DNA of 64,000 nucleotides from Clostridiaceae bacterium (GTDB lineage Bacteria; Bacillota; Clostridia; Lachnospirales; Lachnospiraceae), in the NCBI GenBank assembly GCA_910575795.1, contig CAJTGE010000022.1, forward strand, positions 1-64,000. Direction: 5' to 3'. Shown here in pieces: positions 32,143 through 39,803 of the stretch. Numbering within the stretch: position 1 is the stretch's first letter; every line of letters starts with the position of its first letter. The notes beneath the pieces are model-generated. The model was not told the origin of the DNA, made no database searches, and saw only the letters and a list, made by a program, of their open reading frames with translations. A program made the translations under genes and the position numbers.

Positions 32143-32173
32143 TTGACTCTGCAATAACTATAGACTTTATGAT
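32143..32173 (+). promoter_or_regulatory. MerR-type promoter with 19-bp spacer, MATE/merR operon
   Basis: TTGACT (32143-32148) and TATGAT (32168-32173) are 19 bp apart, the over-long spacer typical of MerR-activated promoters. Within it, CTCTGCAATAACTATAGAC (32147-32165) is an imperfect dyad resembling the CTCTAC-N-GTAGAG operators of multidrug MerR regulators. The MerR gene lies in the same operon, so autoregulation is likely. Confidence 0.65.
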
Positions 32174-32211
32174 AGAGTCTGTGATAAACTATGCAAAGGA
32201 GGCAGATTCGG

Positions 32212-33567
32212 ATGGAGGAAAACAGGCTTACAGAAGGAAACATCGCATCAGCGCTGTTTCGCTTTGCCGTCCCCTTTCTGATTGCAAATGCGCTGCAGTC
32301 CCTGTACGGCGCGGCGGATTTGTTTGTGGTGGGGAGATATTGTGCGGCAGAGAGCGTGGCGGCGGTATCCACGGGGACGCAGGTGACGCAGATTATTACG
32401 AGCCTGGCCACAGGGCTGACGCTGGGCGGGACGATTCTGGTGGGGCAGTATATGGGAAGCCGGGATTATGATCGGGTGAAAGAGATGATTGGGACGACGT
32501 TCACTGTGTTTGCGGCGGCGGCCCTTGTGCTGACCGCGCTTTTGCTGGCGTTTAAGGAGCCGGTTCTTACGATGCTGGACACGCCGGCAGAATCGTTTGC
32601 GCTTACGGATACGTATGTGACAATCTGCGGGCTGGGCACGATTTTTATCTGCGGTTATAATGCGATCAGCGCGGTTTTGCGGGGGTACGGGGATTCGGCG
32701 CGGCCGATGGCGTTTGTGGGGCTGGCCTGCGCGCTCAATATTGCGCTTGACATTGTGTTTGTGAAATATCTGGCCATGGGGGTGGCGGGAACGGCCCTGG
32801 CTACGGTTCTCTCGCAGGCGTTCAGCATGGCGGCCTCGGTCGTGTATTTAAAGAGGGCGCGCTTTATTTTTGACTTTAAGCTTAAGAGTTTTCGCCCTGT
32901 GGGGGCTTTGGCTAAGGAGCTTGCCAGGGTGGGGATCCCGATTTCGTTTCAGGAGATGCTGATCCGGATTTCGTTTTTGTACCTGACCGCGGTGATGAAC
33001 CGGTGCGGCGTTTATGCGGCGGCGGTGGTGGGGATTGGCAGTAAATATGACGTGTTTGCCATGCTGACGGCGACCTCCATGGCGAATGCGCTGGCTGCGT
33101 TTACCGCGCAGAATATGGGGGCCGGGAAGAGAGAGCGGGCGCGGGCGTCCCTGTGGTACGGGCTTGGCTTTGCGCTGTCGGTATCCCTCCTGTTCTGGGG
33201 CTTTGCCCAGTGGCATCCGGATCGGATGATCCGCGTTTTTTCGGATGATCCGCATGTGATTGCGGCCGGGGTTCCGTTTTTCCGCTCCTGCAGCTATGAT
33301 TATGTGCTGGTTACGATTGTGTTTTGTTTAAACGGCTATCTGAACGGGCGTCAGAAGACGGTTTGGACCATGATGAGCTCCGCGGCTGGCGCGCTGGCGC
33401 TCCGGATTCCCCTGGTTTACTTATTTGGGCGGTATTTTGCGGATGATCTGGGGATGCTCGGAAGCATCGCGCCTGCTGTGTCGGGGATTATGGCCTGCTA
33501 TACGCTGTTTTATGTGTGGCATGAGGGGAGAGGGCATGAGGAGAGACGGGCTGTTTCCAATCGGTGA
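32212..33567 (+). CDS. MATE family multidrug/cation antiporter
   Basis: Integral membrane exporter driven by a sodium or proton gradient. The 450 residues from the ATG at 32212 (AAAGGAGG upstream) show about 12 transmembrane segments in two homologous halves. Family features include the N-terminal EGNIASALFRFAVPFLIANALQSLYGAADLFVVGRY, QVTQIITSLATGLTLGGTILVGQYMG, and FTAQNMGAGKRERA near the start of the second half. The 3' end overlaps the merR gene by 32 bp. The likely substrate is a cationic drug or metabolite, which cannot be read from sequence. Confidence 0.92.
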   Translation: MEENRLTEGNIASALFRFAVPFLIANALQSLYGAADLFVVGRYCAAESVAAVSTGTQVTQIITSLATGLTLGGTILVGQYMGSRDYDRVKEMIGTTFTVFAAAALVLTALLLAFKEPVLTMLDTPAESFALTDTYVTICGLGTIFICGYNAISAVLRGYGDSARPMAFVGLACALNIALDIVFVKYLAMGVAGTALATVLSQAFSMAASVVYLKRARFIFDFKLKSFRPVGALAKELARVGIPISFQEMLIRISFLYLTAVMNRCGVYAAAVVGIGSKYDVFAMLTATSMANALAAFTAQNMGAGKRERARASLWYGLGFALSVSLLFWGFAQWHPDRMIRVFSDDPHVIAAGVPFFRSCSYDYVLVTIVFCLNGYLNGRQKTVWTMMSSAAGALALRIPLVYLFGRYFADDLGMLGSIAPAVSGIMACYTLFYVWHEGRGHEERRAVSNR

Positions 33568-34372
33568 GGTGTCGAGGCTGTTCCATATCAGCGTCGGATC
33601 CCTGCGCTATTATGACAGGGAAGGGCTGGTGAGGCCGGAATATACGGATCCGTGTACAGGATACCGCTATTACGGCGCGAGGCAGTTTGAGCGCCTGAAT
33701 ACGATCCGCTATCTGCGGGCGCTCGACATGCCTCTTGATGAGATCGCGGCGTTTCTGGACAACCGGAACTTAAACGGCATACGGGAATCCCTCTGCAGGC
33801 AGCGGGAGGAGGTACAGCGAAGGCAGCGCGAGCTTTCGCGGATTGAGCGCAAGATCGGGAGGCGTCTGGAACAGCTTTGGGATGCCGTGCATTCGGAGCT
33901 GGAGGTGATCCGGCTGGAGGAACATCCGCCGGCGCGGCTTGCGTATCTGGAAAGGGAGCTGCCGGCGCAGGATGTGGGGGCGCTGGAGTATTCGATCCGG
34001 CTTTTGGAGGAGGAAGAGGACAGCACGGCTGTTTTCCTGGGAAAGGTGGGCGTCGGCCTTTCGGCCGATAGGCTTGAGAAAAGGCAGTTTACGCCCTACA
34101 ATGTGGTGTTTGTCATCCTGGACGAGGAGGATTCGTTTAAGGGGCCTGTGATGGAAATTCCACGGGAGCTGTGCATAAAGGTGCGGTTTAAGGGCGTCCA
34201 TGAGCAGGCGAGCGGTTATTATGAACGGCTTTTGGATTATGCAAAGGATCATCGTTTCCGGGTCAGCGGTTTTTCTAAGGAAATTACGATGATCGATTAT
34301 GGGCTTACGAATAATCCGGAGGAATTTGTGACGGAGATTGCGATTCCTGTTTTGCTGGAAAACGGCGCGTAG
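33536..34372 (+). CDS. MerR-family regulator with GyrI-like effector domain
   Basis: 278 residues from the ATG at 33536 inside the end of the MATE gene. Residues 1-70 are the MerR winged helix (FPIGEVSRLFHISVGSLRYYDREGLVRPEYTDPCTGYRYY). A coiled coil at about 80-125 (REEVQRRQRELSRIERKIGRRLEQL) follows, then a GyrI/AraC-effector-like binding domain (PPARLAYLERELP ... CIKVRFKGVHEQASGYYERLLDYAKDHRFRVSGFSKEITMIDYG). This resembles BmrR-type drug sensors. It probably activates the operon from the 19-bp-spacer promoter at 32143 when an effector binds. Confidence 0.9.
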   Translation: MRRDGLFPIGEVSRLFHISVGSLRYYDREGLVRPEYTDPCTGYRYYGARQFERLNTIRYLRALDMPLDEIAAFLDNRNLNGIRESLCRQREEVQRRQRELSRIERKIGRRLEQLWDAVHSELEVIRLEEHPPARLAYLERELPAQDVGALEYSIRLLEEEEDSTAVFLGKVGVGLSADRLEKRQFTPYNVVFVILDEEDSFKGPVMEIPRELCIKVRFKGVHEQASGYYERLLDYAKDHRFRVSGFSKEITMIDYGLTNNPEEFVTEIAIPVLLENGA

Positions 34373-34492
34373 GGATTTCAGGACTTAACGGTTGTATGGC
34401 GGCTGTGCGCGGCGCTCTGCGGCAGCGGTTCAGGTACTCTTAGCTGCTGCGCTCTGTTCAGTTGTTCCGTATGGGAAAGGAAGGAGAAGGGG

Positions 34493-35626
34493 ATGGAAGA
34501 GAGAATTATCCGGCCTGAGCCGGCGGATTACCGTGAATGGCCCGAAGAGGAGCTCTGGGAGCGGTTTGCCGAACTGGCTGTGCGGATTGTGCCTGCGGAT
34601 AAGGGGGCTTTTGAGCGGTGCGGGCGGCGCTGGAGCCATGTGGCAAAGCCTCTGGGAAGCCTTGGCGTGCTGGAAGAGGATGTGCAGAAGCTGGCGGCCA
34701 TTTCCGGGACGGAGAATGTGCGGATTGGGAAAAAGGCGCTGGTCGTGTTCTGCGCGGACAACGGCGTGGTCGAGGAGGGCGTGACGCAGACGGGGCAGGA
34801 GGTCACGGCTGTGGTGACAGCGAATCTTACCAGAGGGGAGAGCTGCTCATGCCTGATGGCAGGCGTGGCGGGCGCGGATGTATTTCCTGTGGATATCGGC
34901 GTGGCCTGCGGTCTGGGGCCTCTGGGGAGCCGTTTTCCCCTGATTGACAGAAAGATACGAAAGGGATGCGCAAATTTCACCAAGGAACCTGCCATGACGA
35001 GACGCGAGGCGCTGGCCGCGGTTCTGACGGGTATGGATATGGCGCGCGCGCTGAAGGAAGAGGGGTATGATATCCTGGCCGCCGGGGAGATGGGGATTGG
35101 GAATACGACTGCCAGCAGCGCGGTGACAGCGGCGCTTTTATCCGCGGATCCGGCTGAGACGACGGGACGGGGGGCAGGTCTTAGCAGCGAGGGGCTTAGC
35201 AGGAAGATCGACGCGGTCAGGAGAGGCCTTTTGCTGCACCGCCCGGATCCTTGCGACGGCATGGGGATCCTGCGGGCTGTGGGCGGCCTTGATCTGGCGG
35301 GGCTTTGCGGCCTTTGCCTGGGAGGCGCGGCATACCGTATCCCGGTGGTGCTGGACGGCTTTATTTCAGCCGCGGCGGCCGCGGCGGCCACGGCGCTGGA
35401 AAGCCATGTCCCGGAGTATTTGCTCGCATCCCATGTGTCGGCGGAGCCGGCGGGGGAGCGGCTGCTGTCCTTCCTTGGGCTTAAGCCGGCGATCCGGGCC
35501 GGGCTCTGCCTGGGAGAGGGAACCGGGGCGCTGGCCCTGTTTCCCTTGCTCGATATGGCGCTTGAGGTTTACAACCGGATGCGCACGTTTGAGGAGATTC
35601 AGATTGAGGAGTACCGGCCGTTATAG
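34493..35626 (+). CDS. cobT: Nicotinate-nucleotide:dimethylbenzimidazole phosphoribosyltransferase
   Basis: Makes alpha-ribazole-5'-phosphate, the lower ligand precursor of cobalamin, from nicotinate mononucleotide and the base. The 377-residue length is slightly above the usual ~350 owing to an N-terminal extension (MEERIIRPEPADYREWPEEE). Typical segments are SHVAKPLGSLGVLE, VFCADNGVVEEGVTQTGQEVTAVV, GEMGIGNTTASSAVTAALL and the terminal LGEGTGALALFPLLDMAL with the catalytic Glu (about E341). A good AAGGAG precedes the ATG. First gene of a cobalamin cluster; no B12 riboswitch is visible in the 120-bp gap before it. Confidence 0.95.
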   Translation: MEERIIRPEPADYREWPEEELWERFAELAVRIVPADKGAFERCGRRWSHVAKPLGSLGVLEEDVQKLAAISGTENVRIGKKALVVFCADNGVVEEGVTQTGQEVTAVVTANLTRGESCSCLMAGVAGADVFPVDIGVACGLGPLGSRFPLIDRKIRKGCANFTKEPAMTRREALAAVLTGMDMARALKEEGYDILAAGEMGIGNTTASSAVTAALLSADPAETTGRGAGLSSEGLSRKIDAVRRGLLLHRPDPCDGMGILRAVGGLDLAGLCGLCLGGAAYRIPVVLDGFISAAAAAAATALESHVPEYLLASHVSAEPAGERLLSFLGLKPAIRAGLCLGEGTGALALFPLLDMALEVYNRMRTFEEIQIEEYRPL

Positions 35627-35664
35627 AGGCAGGGAGCGGATTTGAAACGGAAGGGGACGGCGGC

Positions 35665-36216
35665 ATGCAGTATCTGATCACAGGCGGGAGCGGGAGCGGA
35701 AAATCAGAGTATGCGGAAGGGCTTTCACTGTCTCTGGCCGGAAAAAAACGGATTTATCTGGCCACGATGCGGATCTGGGACGGGGAGGGCAGGGCGCGCG
35801 TACAGCGCCACAGGAGGATGCGATCCGGCAAGGGCTTTTATACAGCGGAGCGCTACACGGATCTGGCGTCTTTTTCTCTCTCCGCCCTTCCGATCGCGGA
35901 ACAATGGGGGAGCGCGGACGGGAATACGGATGCGGATGTGATCCTGCTGGAATGTATGTCTAACCTGACCGCAAATGAGTTTTATGACAGGGAGGAAGGC
36001 GCGGGGGAGCGTATTTTAAGCGGGATTCAGCATTTAAGGGCGCAGTGCCGGGATCTGATTATTGTGACAAATGAGGTTTTTTCAGACGGAACAGAGTATG
36101 ACGGGGAGACGGAACGGTATGCCGCGCTTTTAGGGGAGCTGAACCGGATGCTTGGCCGGGAGTCGGATGTGGTCGTTGAAGTGGTTTTTGGGATTCCTGT
36201 GTTTGTGAAGCGGTAA
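35665..36216 (+). CDS. cobU: Adenosylcobinamide kinase/guanylyltransferase
   Basis: Phosphorylates adenosylcobinamide and transfers GMP to give adenosylcobinamide-GDP. 183 residues is the family length. The P-loop GGSGSGKS is at residues 7-14. IYLATMRIWDGEGRARVQRHRRMR holds the conserved His/Arg that carries GMP. ADVILLECMSNLTANEF and IIVTNEVFSDG are characteristic. The start lies 38 bp after cobT. It is followed by a family A element and then cobS. A second, divergent cobU-like gene occurs three genes on. Confidence 0.93.
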   Translation: MQYLITGGSGSGKSEYAEGLSLSLAGKKRIYLATMRIWDGEGRARVQRHRRMRSGKGFYTAERYTDLASFSLSALPIAEQWGSADGNTDADVILLECMSNLTANEFYDREEGAGERILSGIQHLRAQCRDLIIVTNEVFSDGTEYDGETERYAALLGELNRMLGRESDVVVEVVFGIPVFVKR

Positions 36217-36268
36217 TGCCATGGCTTGGGCAGCCTTCCCGCGCCCGCTCCCCTGGTCTTGCCATAAG

Positions 36269-36320
36269 GCGTACTCCCAAATCTCACAAAATCAGGCACA
36301 GCGAGATTCCGGGAGTGCAT
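36269..36320. repeat. Family A short copy (52 bp) in the cobU-cobS gap
   Basis: GCGTACTCCCAAATCTC ... GAGATTCCGGGAGTGCAT is the collapsed element, retaining one arm interior (CACAAAATCAGGCACAGCG) in the orientation of the 63672 copy. It ends 26 bp before the cobS start. Confidence 0.75.
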
Positions 36321-36346
36321 CAAGTTAAATAGGAGGAAACACACCC

Positions 36347-37126
36347 ATGGATCTTTTAGGCAGCCTTGCAATCGCATTTTCCATGTATTCCCGGATCCCG
36401 ATGCCCCAGGTGGAGTGGACCGGGAGGCGGATGCGCTATGCGATGTGTTTTTTCCCCCTGATTGGACTTGTGATCGGGGGGCTTTATGTGTTTTTTGTAA
36501 CCATTCTCCGGCATCTTGGCGCAGGGAACGGCTGTATTGGTTTTTTGGGGGCATGGTTGCCGCTTGCGGTGACAGGCGGAATCCATATGGACGGCTTCCT
36601 TGACACAACGGACGCCCTGCGCTCCTGTGGGGATCGCGCAAAAAAGCTTGCGATTTTAAAGGATCCTCACACAGGCGCGTTTGCGATCATTGGGATGGGG
36701 AGCTATCTCCTTGTGTATGCGGCGGCCTGCCAGGAGATGTCCGGGTGCGCCGCGCGGCTGTTTGGGGCGTGCTTTGTGCTGGAACGCGCGCTGAGCGGGT
36801 GGTCGGTGGCGTGTTTCCCCAAGGCAAGAAAGGACGGGCTGGCGGCGGAATTTTCCCGTGCGTCGGAGAAGCGGACCGTGTGCGTATGTATGGCGCTTTA
36901 CGCGGCTCTTTCGTGCGGGTGGCTTTTGTGGTTTGGCGCATGGGAAGGGCTTGGCTGCATTGGCGCGGCTCTTTTGACGTTTTTGTCGTATTACCGGACG
37001 GCGGTACGGGAGTTTGGCGGGATGACAGGCGATCTGGCGGGCTGGTTTCTGCAGCGCTGTGAGCGGAATACAGCGGTTTTTCTGGCGTTTTGCAGCCTTG
37101 CCGGGCTGGAAGGGGGATGGAGATGA
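36347..37126 (+). CDS. cobS: Adenosylcobinamide-GDP ribazoletransferase (cobalamin-5'-phosphate synthase)
   Basis: Integral membrane enzyme that joins adenosylcobinamide-GDP and alpha-ribazole (phosphate) to complete cobalamin. 259 residues. The N-terminus is ...SRIPMPQVEW; the conserved IHMDGFLDTTDALRS (acidic residues from about D82) coordinates metal and is followed by multiple transmembrane segments. AGGAGG precedes the ATG. The stop overlaps the next gene (ATGA at 37123-37126), so translation is coupled. Confidence 0.94.
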   Translation: MDLLGSLAIAFSMYSRIPMPQVEWTGRRMRYAMCFFPLIGLVIGGLYVFFVTILRHLGAGNGCIGFLGAWLPLAVTGGIHMDGFLDTTDALRSCGDRAKKLAILKDPHTGAFAIIGMGSYLLVYAAACQEMSGCAARLFGACFVLERALSGWSVACFPKARKDGLAAEFSRASEKRTVCVCMALYAALSCGWLLWFGAWEGLGCIGAALLTFLSYYRTAVREFGGMTGDLAGWFLQRCERNTAVFLAFCSLAGLEGGWR

Positions 37127-37629
37127 AGCTGGTGGTCGGAGGAAGGGCGCAGGGCAAGACGGAGTTTGCGCGCGCGCTGGCAGCGGAGGCGTTCCGGGAA
37201 GACGGCGCGGGGGAAACAATGCGAACGGGCGGGGCCTGTGCGGCTGGTCGTGTAAAAGAGGAGGCCGCGGGCCGGGGAAGAGGCGGGGTGTGTGCAAAAG
37301 AGGAAGCCGCATACCAGGGCGGGACCGAGGCGGACGGCCGTGTGGATGATGTGGAGACGGCCATGCGGGCGGCGGTGATTTTGCATGTGGAAGCCTATGT
37401 CCGGCGTCTGATGGAGCGGGGGGAGGATCCGTTTGCCTTTGCGGAGCGCCTTTTGCGGGAGAATCCTGAGGCGGTGGCCGCCGCGGATGAGATTGGGTGC
37501 GGCATCGTTCCGGCGGACGCGTTTTTAAGGAAATACAGGGAGACGGCCGGGCGGGTGTGCCAGAGGCTGGCAGCCGGATCAGATGAGGTTTACCGGGTGA
37601 TATGCGGCATTGGGAAACGGATGAAATGA
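37123..37629 (+). CDS. Second CobU-like protein with an inserted low-complexity segment
   Basis: 168 residues from the ATG that overlaps the cobS stop. The P-loop GGRAQGKTEFA (about residues 5-15) and the C-terminal block ADEIGCGIVPADAFLRKYRETAGRVCQRLAAGSDEVYRVICGIGKRM are clearly CobU-like. The GMP-acceptor His/Arg motif present in the first CobU is not evident; instead residues about 28-72 are a Gly/Ala/Arg/Glu-rich stretch (TGGACAAGRVKEEAAGRGRG). It may act as a kinase-type partner, a regulatory paralogue or a decaying duplicate. The conserved start and stop coupling argues against simple decay. Confidence 0.75.
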   Translation: MKLVVGGRAQGKTEFARALAAEAFREDGAGETMRTGGACAAGRVKEEAAGRGRGGVCAKEEAAYQGGTEADGRVDDVETAMRAAVILHVEAYVRRLMERGEDPFAFAERLLRENPEAVAAADEIGCGIVPADAFLRKYRETAGRVCQRLAAGSDEVYRVICGIGKRMK

Positions 37630-37640
37630 GGGATGGGCGT

Positions 37641-38618
37641 ATGATGGATTATCTTACTGCGATTCTGGCCGGGGTTTTCCTGGATCGCGCGTTTGGCGAT
37701 CCCCATGGCCTGCCGCATCCGGTCCGGGCGGTGGGATGGCTCATAGAGCGGTCGGAGCGGATCATCCGGCGCGTCCTTCCGGACACGAAGGGCGGGCAGC
37801 TCTGGGGCGGAGCGCTTCAGACTCTCGTTGTGTGCATGACGGTTTGGGCCGGCGCGGCGGGGCTCTGCGCGTTTGCGGGCCGCGCCGGGAGATGGGCGCT
37901 CTGGGGGGCGCGCGCGCTTCTAAGTTATTATCTTCTGGCCGCCCGTTCGCTGCGGGATGAGAGCGGGCTGGTCGGCGAATATTTGAAAAAGGGCGACACG
38001 GAGGGCGCGCGGCGCGCGGTTTCCATGATTGTGGGGCGCGATACGAAACGGCTGAGCGGGGAAGAGATCGCCAGGGCGGCGGTGGAGACTGTGGCGGAAA
38101 ATACGTCGGACGGCGTGATCGCCCCGCTGTTTTACCTGTTCCTTGGCGGGCCGGCGCTCGGGTGGCTTTACAAGGCGGTGAACACCATGGATTCGATGGT
38201 GGGCTACCGCAATGAGCGGTATCTGTATTTTGGCCGCGCGGCGGCCAGGCTGGATGACGCGGCAAATTTTCTTCCCTCCAGGCTGTCGGCGCTTTTTATG
38301 GCGCTTGCGGCCCTTTTTCTGGGATTTGACGCCAAGGGGGCCCTGCGGATCTGGAGGCGCGACGGGAGAAAGCATGAGAGCCCGAATTCGGCGCAGACGG
38401 AAGCCGCCTGCGCCGGGGCGCTGGGCGTGCGGCTCGGCGGGGATGCCTGGTATTTTGGGATCCTTCATAAAAAGCCGTGGATCGGGGATGCGCTCCGGCC
38501 TCTGGAATACGAGGATATCGCGCGCGCGGGCCGGCTGATGTACGGGACCGAGGCCGCGGCGCTGGCGGCGGGGATGGGCGTATTTGTGTGTGCGGCGGTG
38601 TTGGCGGCGTTTGCGTGA
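37641..38618 (+). CDS. cbiB: Adenosylcobinamide-phosphate synthase CbiB
   Basis: Membrane enzyme that attaches (R)-1-amino-2-propanol (phosphate) to adenosylcobyric acid. 325 residues from ATG 37641 (GAGGGATG upstream); starts at 37626 or 37602 are also open but lead through cobU2 sequence. It opens with YLTAILAGVFLDRAFGDPHGLPHPVRAVGWLIE, then SMIVGRDTKRLSGEEIARAAVETVAENTSDGVIAPLFY and NTMDSMVGYRNERYLYFG, the CbiB signatures. Several transmembrane helices. It directly precedes the cobD-like decarboxylase that supplies the aminopropanol arm. Confidence 0.94.
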   Translation: MMDYLTAILAGVFLDRAFGDPHGLPHPVRAVGWLIERSERIIRRVLPDTKGGQLWGGALQTLVVCMTVWAGAAGLCAFAGRAGRWALWGARALLSYYLLAARSLRDESGLVGEYLKKGDTEGARRAVSMIVGRDTKRLSGEEIARAAVETVAENTSDGVIAPLFYLFLGGPALGWLYKAVNTMDSMVGYRNERYLYFGRAAARLDDAANFLPSRLSALFMALAALFLGFDAKGALRIWRRDGRKHESPNSAQTEAACAGALGVRLGGDAWYFGILHKKPWIGDALRPLEYEDIARAGRLMYGTEAAALAAGMGVFVCAAVLAAFA

Positions 38619-38641
38619 GCGATCAGAGGGAGGTTTGCGGA

Positions 38642-39733
38642 TTGGAATATCGTCATGGAGGGGATATTTACGGGGCGGATGAGATTTGGCTTGATTTTTC
38701 GGTGAATACGAATCCGTTTGGCATGCCGGAGAGGATCCGGCAGGCGGTGATTGCGTCCAGCGAAAGCTGGGAGCGCTATCCGGACTGCCTGTGCAGGAAG
38801 CTTAAAAAGGGGCTGGCGGATTACTACGGCGCGGAAGGCGGCCGGTGGGAGGCTGGGGATTTTATCTGCGGGAACGGGGCGTCGGATCTGTTTTATACCA
38901 TGGCGCTGGCCCTTCGGCCCCGCCGGGCGCTCCTCGCCGCCCCGTCGTTTGGGGAATATGAGAGGGCGCTTCGCCTTTCCGGGTGCGGGATCGAGTGGTA
39001 TGCGCTTAACGAGGCGCAGGGGTTTTCGCCGGAAGCGGAGACAGACGCCTTTTTTTCGTTTGTGGAGCGTGCGGACGGGCTTTCGCTTGTGCTGCTTGGG
39101 AACCCGAATAATCCGAACGGGCTGGCGGTTTCCGCGGCCTGGGTTTCGCGGCTGGCGGATGTCTGCCGGGAGAAGGGAGCGGTTTTGGCAGTGGACGAGT
39201 GCTTTAACTGGTTTGTGCCGGAGCGGGAACGGTATTCGGTGACAGCCCTTATGGGGCGGGAGGAGGAGCGCTTTGCCCATGTGCTGGTGTTTCAGGCGTT
39301 TACAAAGATTTATGCGATGCCGGGCCTGCGGGCCGGGTATGCGGTCTGCAAAGACCATGCGGTTTTGAGGAAAATGGAGGAGAGCCGGCAGCCCTGGAGT
39401 CTTTCCGCCCCGGCGGAGGCGGCGGCGCTGGCGGCGCTTAAGGAGGATGCGTATGCGAGATGGACGGCCAGGGAGACGGCGTCCCTGAGGAAGGAGCTGG
39501 CGGCCGGGCTTTCTGGCCTGGGCTTTCGGGTGTACCCTTCCGCGGCCAATTATCTTCTGTTCCGGAGACGGGACGGGACAGATTACGCCGCTTATCTGAG
39601 AGAGCGGGGAATCCTGATCCGGTCCTGCGCGAATTATCCAGGGCTTTCAGAGGGGTATTACCGGGTTTCGGTGAGGAAGCAGGAGGAAAATGCGGCGCTG
39701 CTTGCCTGTCTTAAGGAGGCGGCCGGGAGATAA
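38642..39733 (+). CDS. cobD: Threonine-phosphate decarboxylase CobD-like PLP enzyme
   Basis: Makes (R)-1-amino-2-propanol phosphate from L-threonine phosphate for the cobalamin side chain. I choose a TTG start at 38642 (GGGAGG upstream, gives LEYRHGGDIYG..., 363 residues); a GTG at 38615 overlapping the cbiB stop is an alternative. The N-terminus HGGDIYGADEIWLDFSVNTNPFGMPE is the CobD signature. The PLP lysine is about K222 in FTKIYAMPGLRAGY; NPNNPNGL and the conserved Asp (AVDECFNWFV) are present. It belongs to class I/II aminotransferases, so HisC-like activity cannot be wholly excluded, but the neighbours settle the call. Confidence 0.92.
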   Translation: MEYRHGGDIYGADEIWLDFSVNTNPFGMPERIRQAVIASSESWERYPDCLCRKLKKGLADYYGAEGGRWEAGDFICGNGASDLFYTMALALRPRRALLAAPSFGEYERALRLSGCGIEWYALNEAQGFSPEAETDAFFSFVERADGLSLVLLGNPNNPNGLAVSAAWVSRLADVCREKGAVLAVDECFNWFVPERERYSVTALMGREEERFAHVLVFQAFTKIYAMPGLRAGYAVCKDHAVLRKMEESRQPWSLSAPAEAAALAALKEDAYARWTARETASLRKELAAGLSGLGFRVYPSAANYLLFRRRDGTDYAAYLRERGILIRSCANYPGLSEGYYRVSVRKQEENAALLACLKEAAGR

Positions 39734-39803
39734 CGGTTTGGGTCATCTGAACGGTTGTTCCGTAGCGCGCACAATTACATGATATGAGGAGATGAAACAA
39801 ACC

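Noticed and set aside
34528..35391. Minus-strand ORF of 287 codons opposite cobT
   Set aside because: High-GC antisense shadow; Ser/Pro/Arg-rich with no recognisable domain, while cobT is unambiguous.
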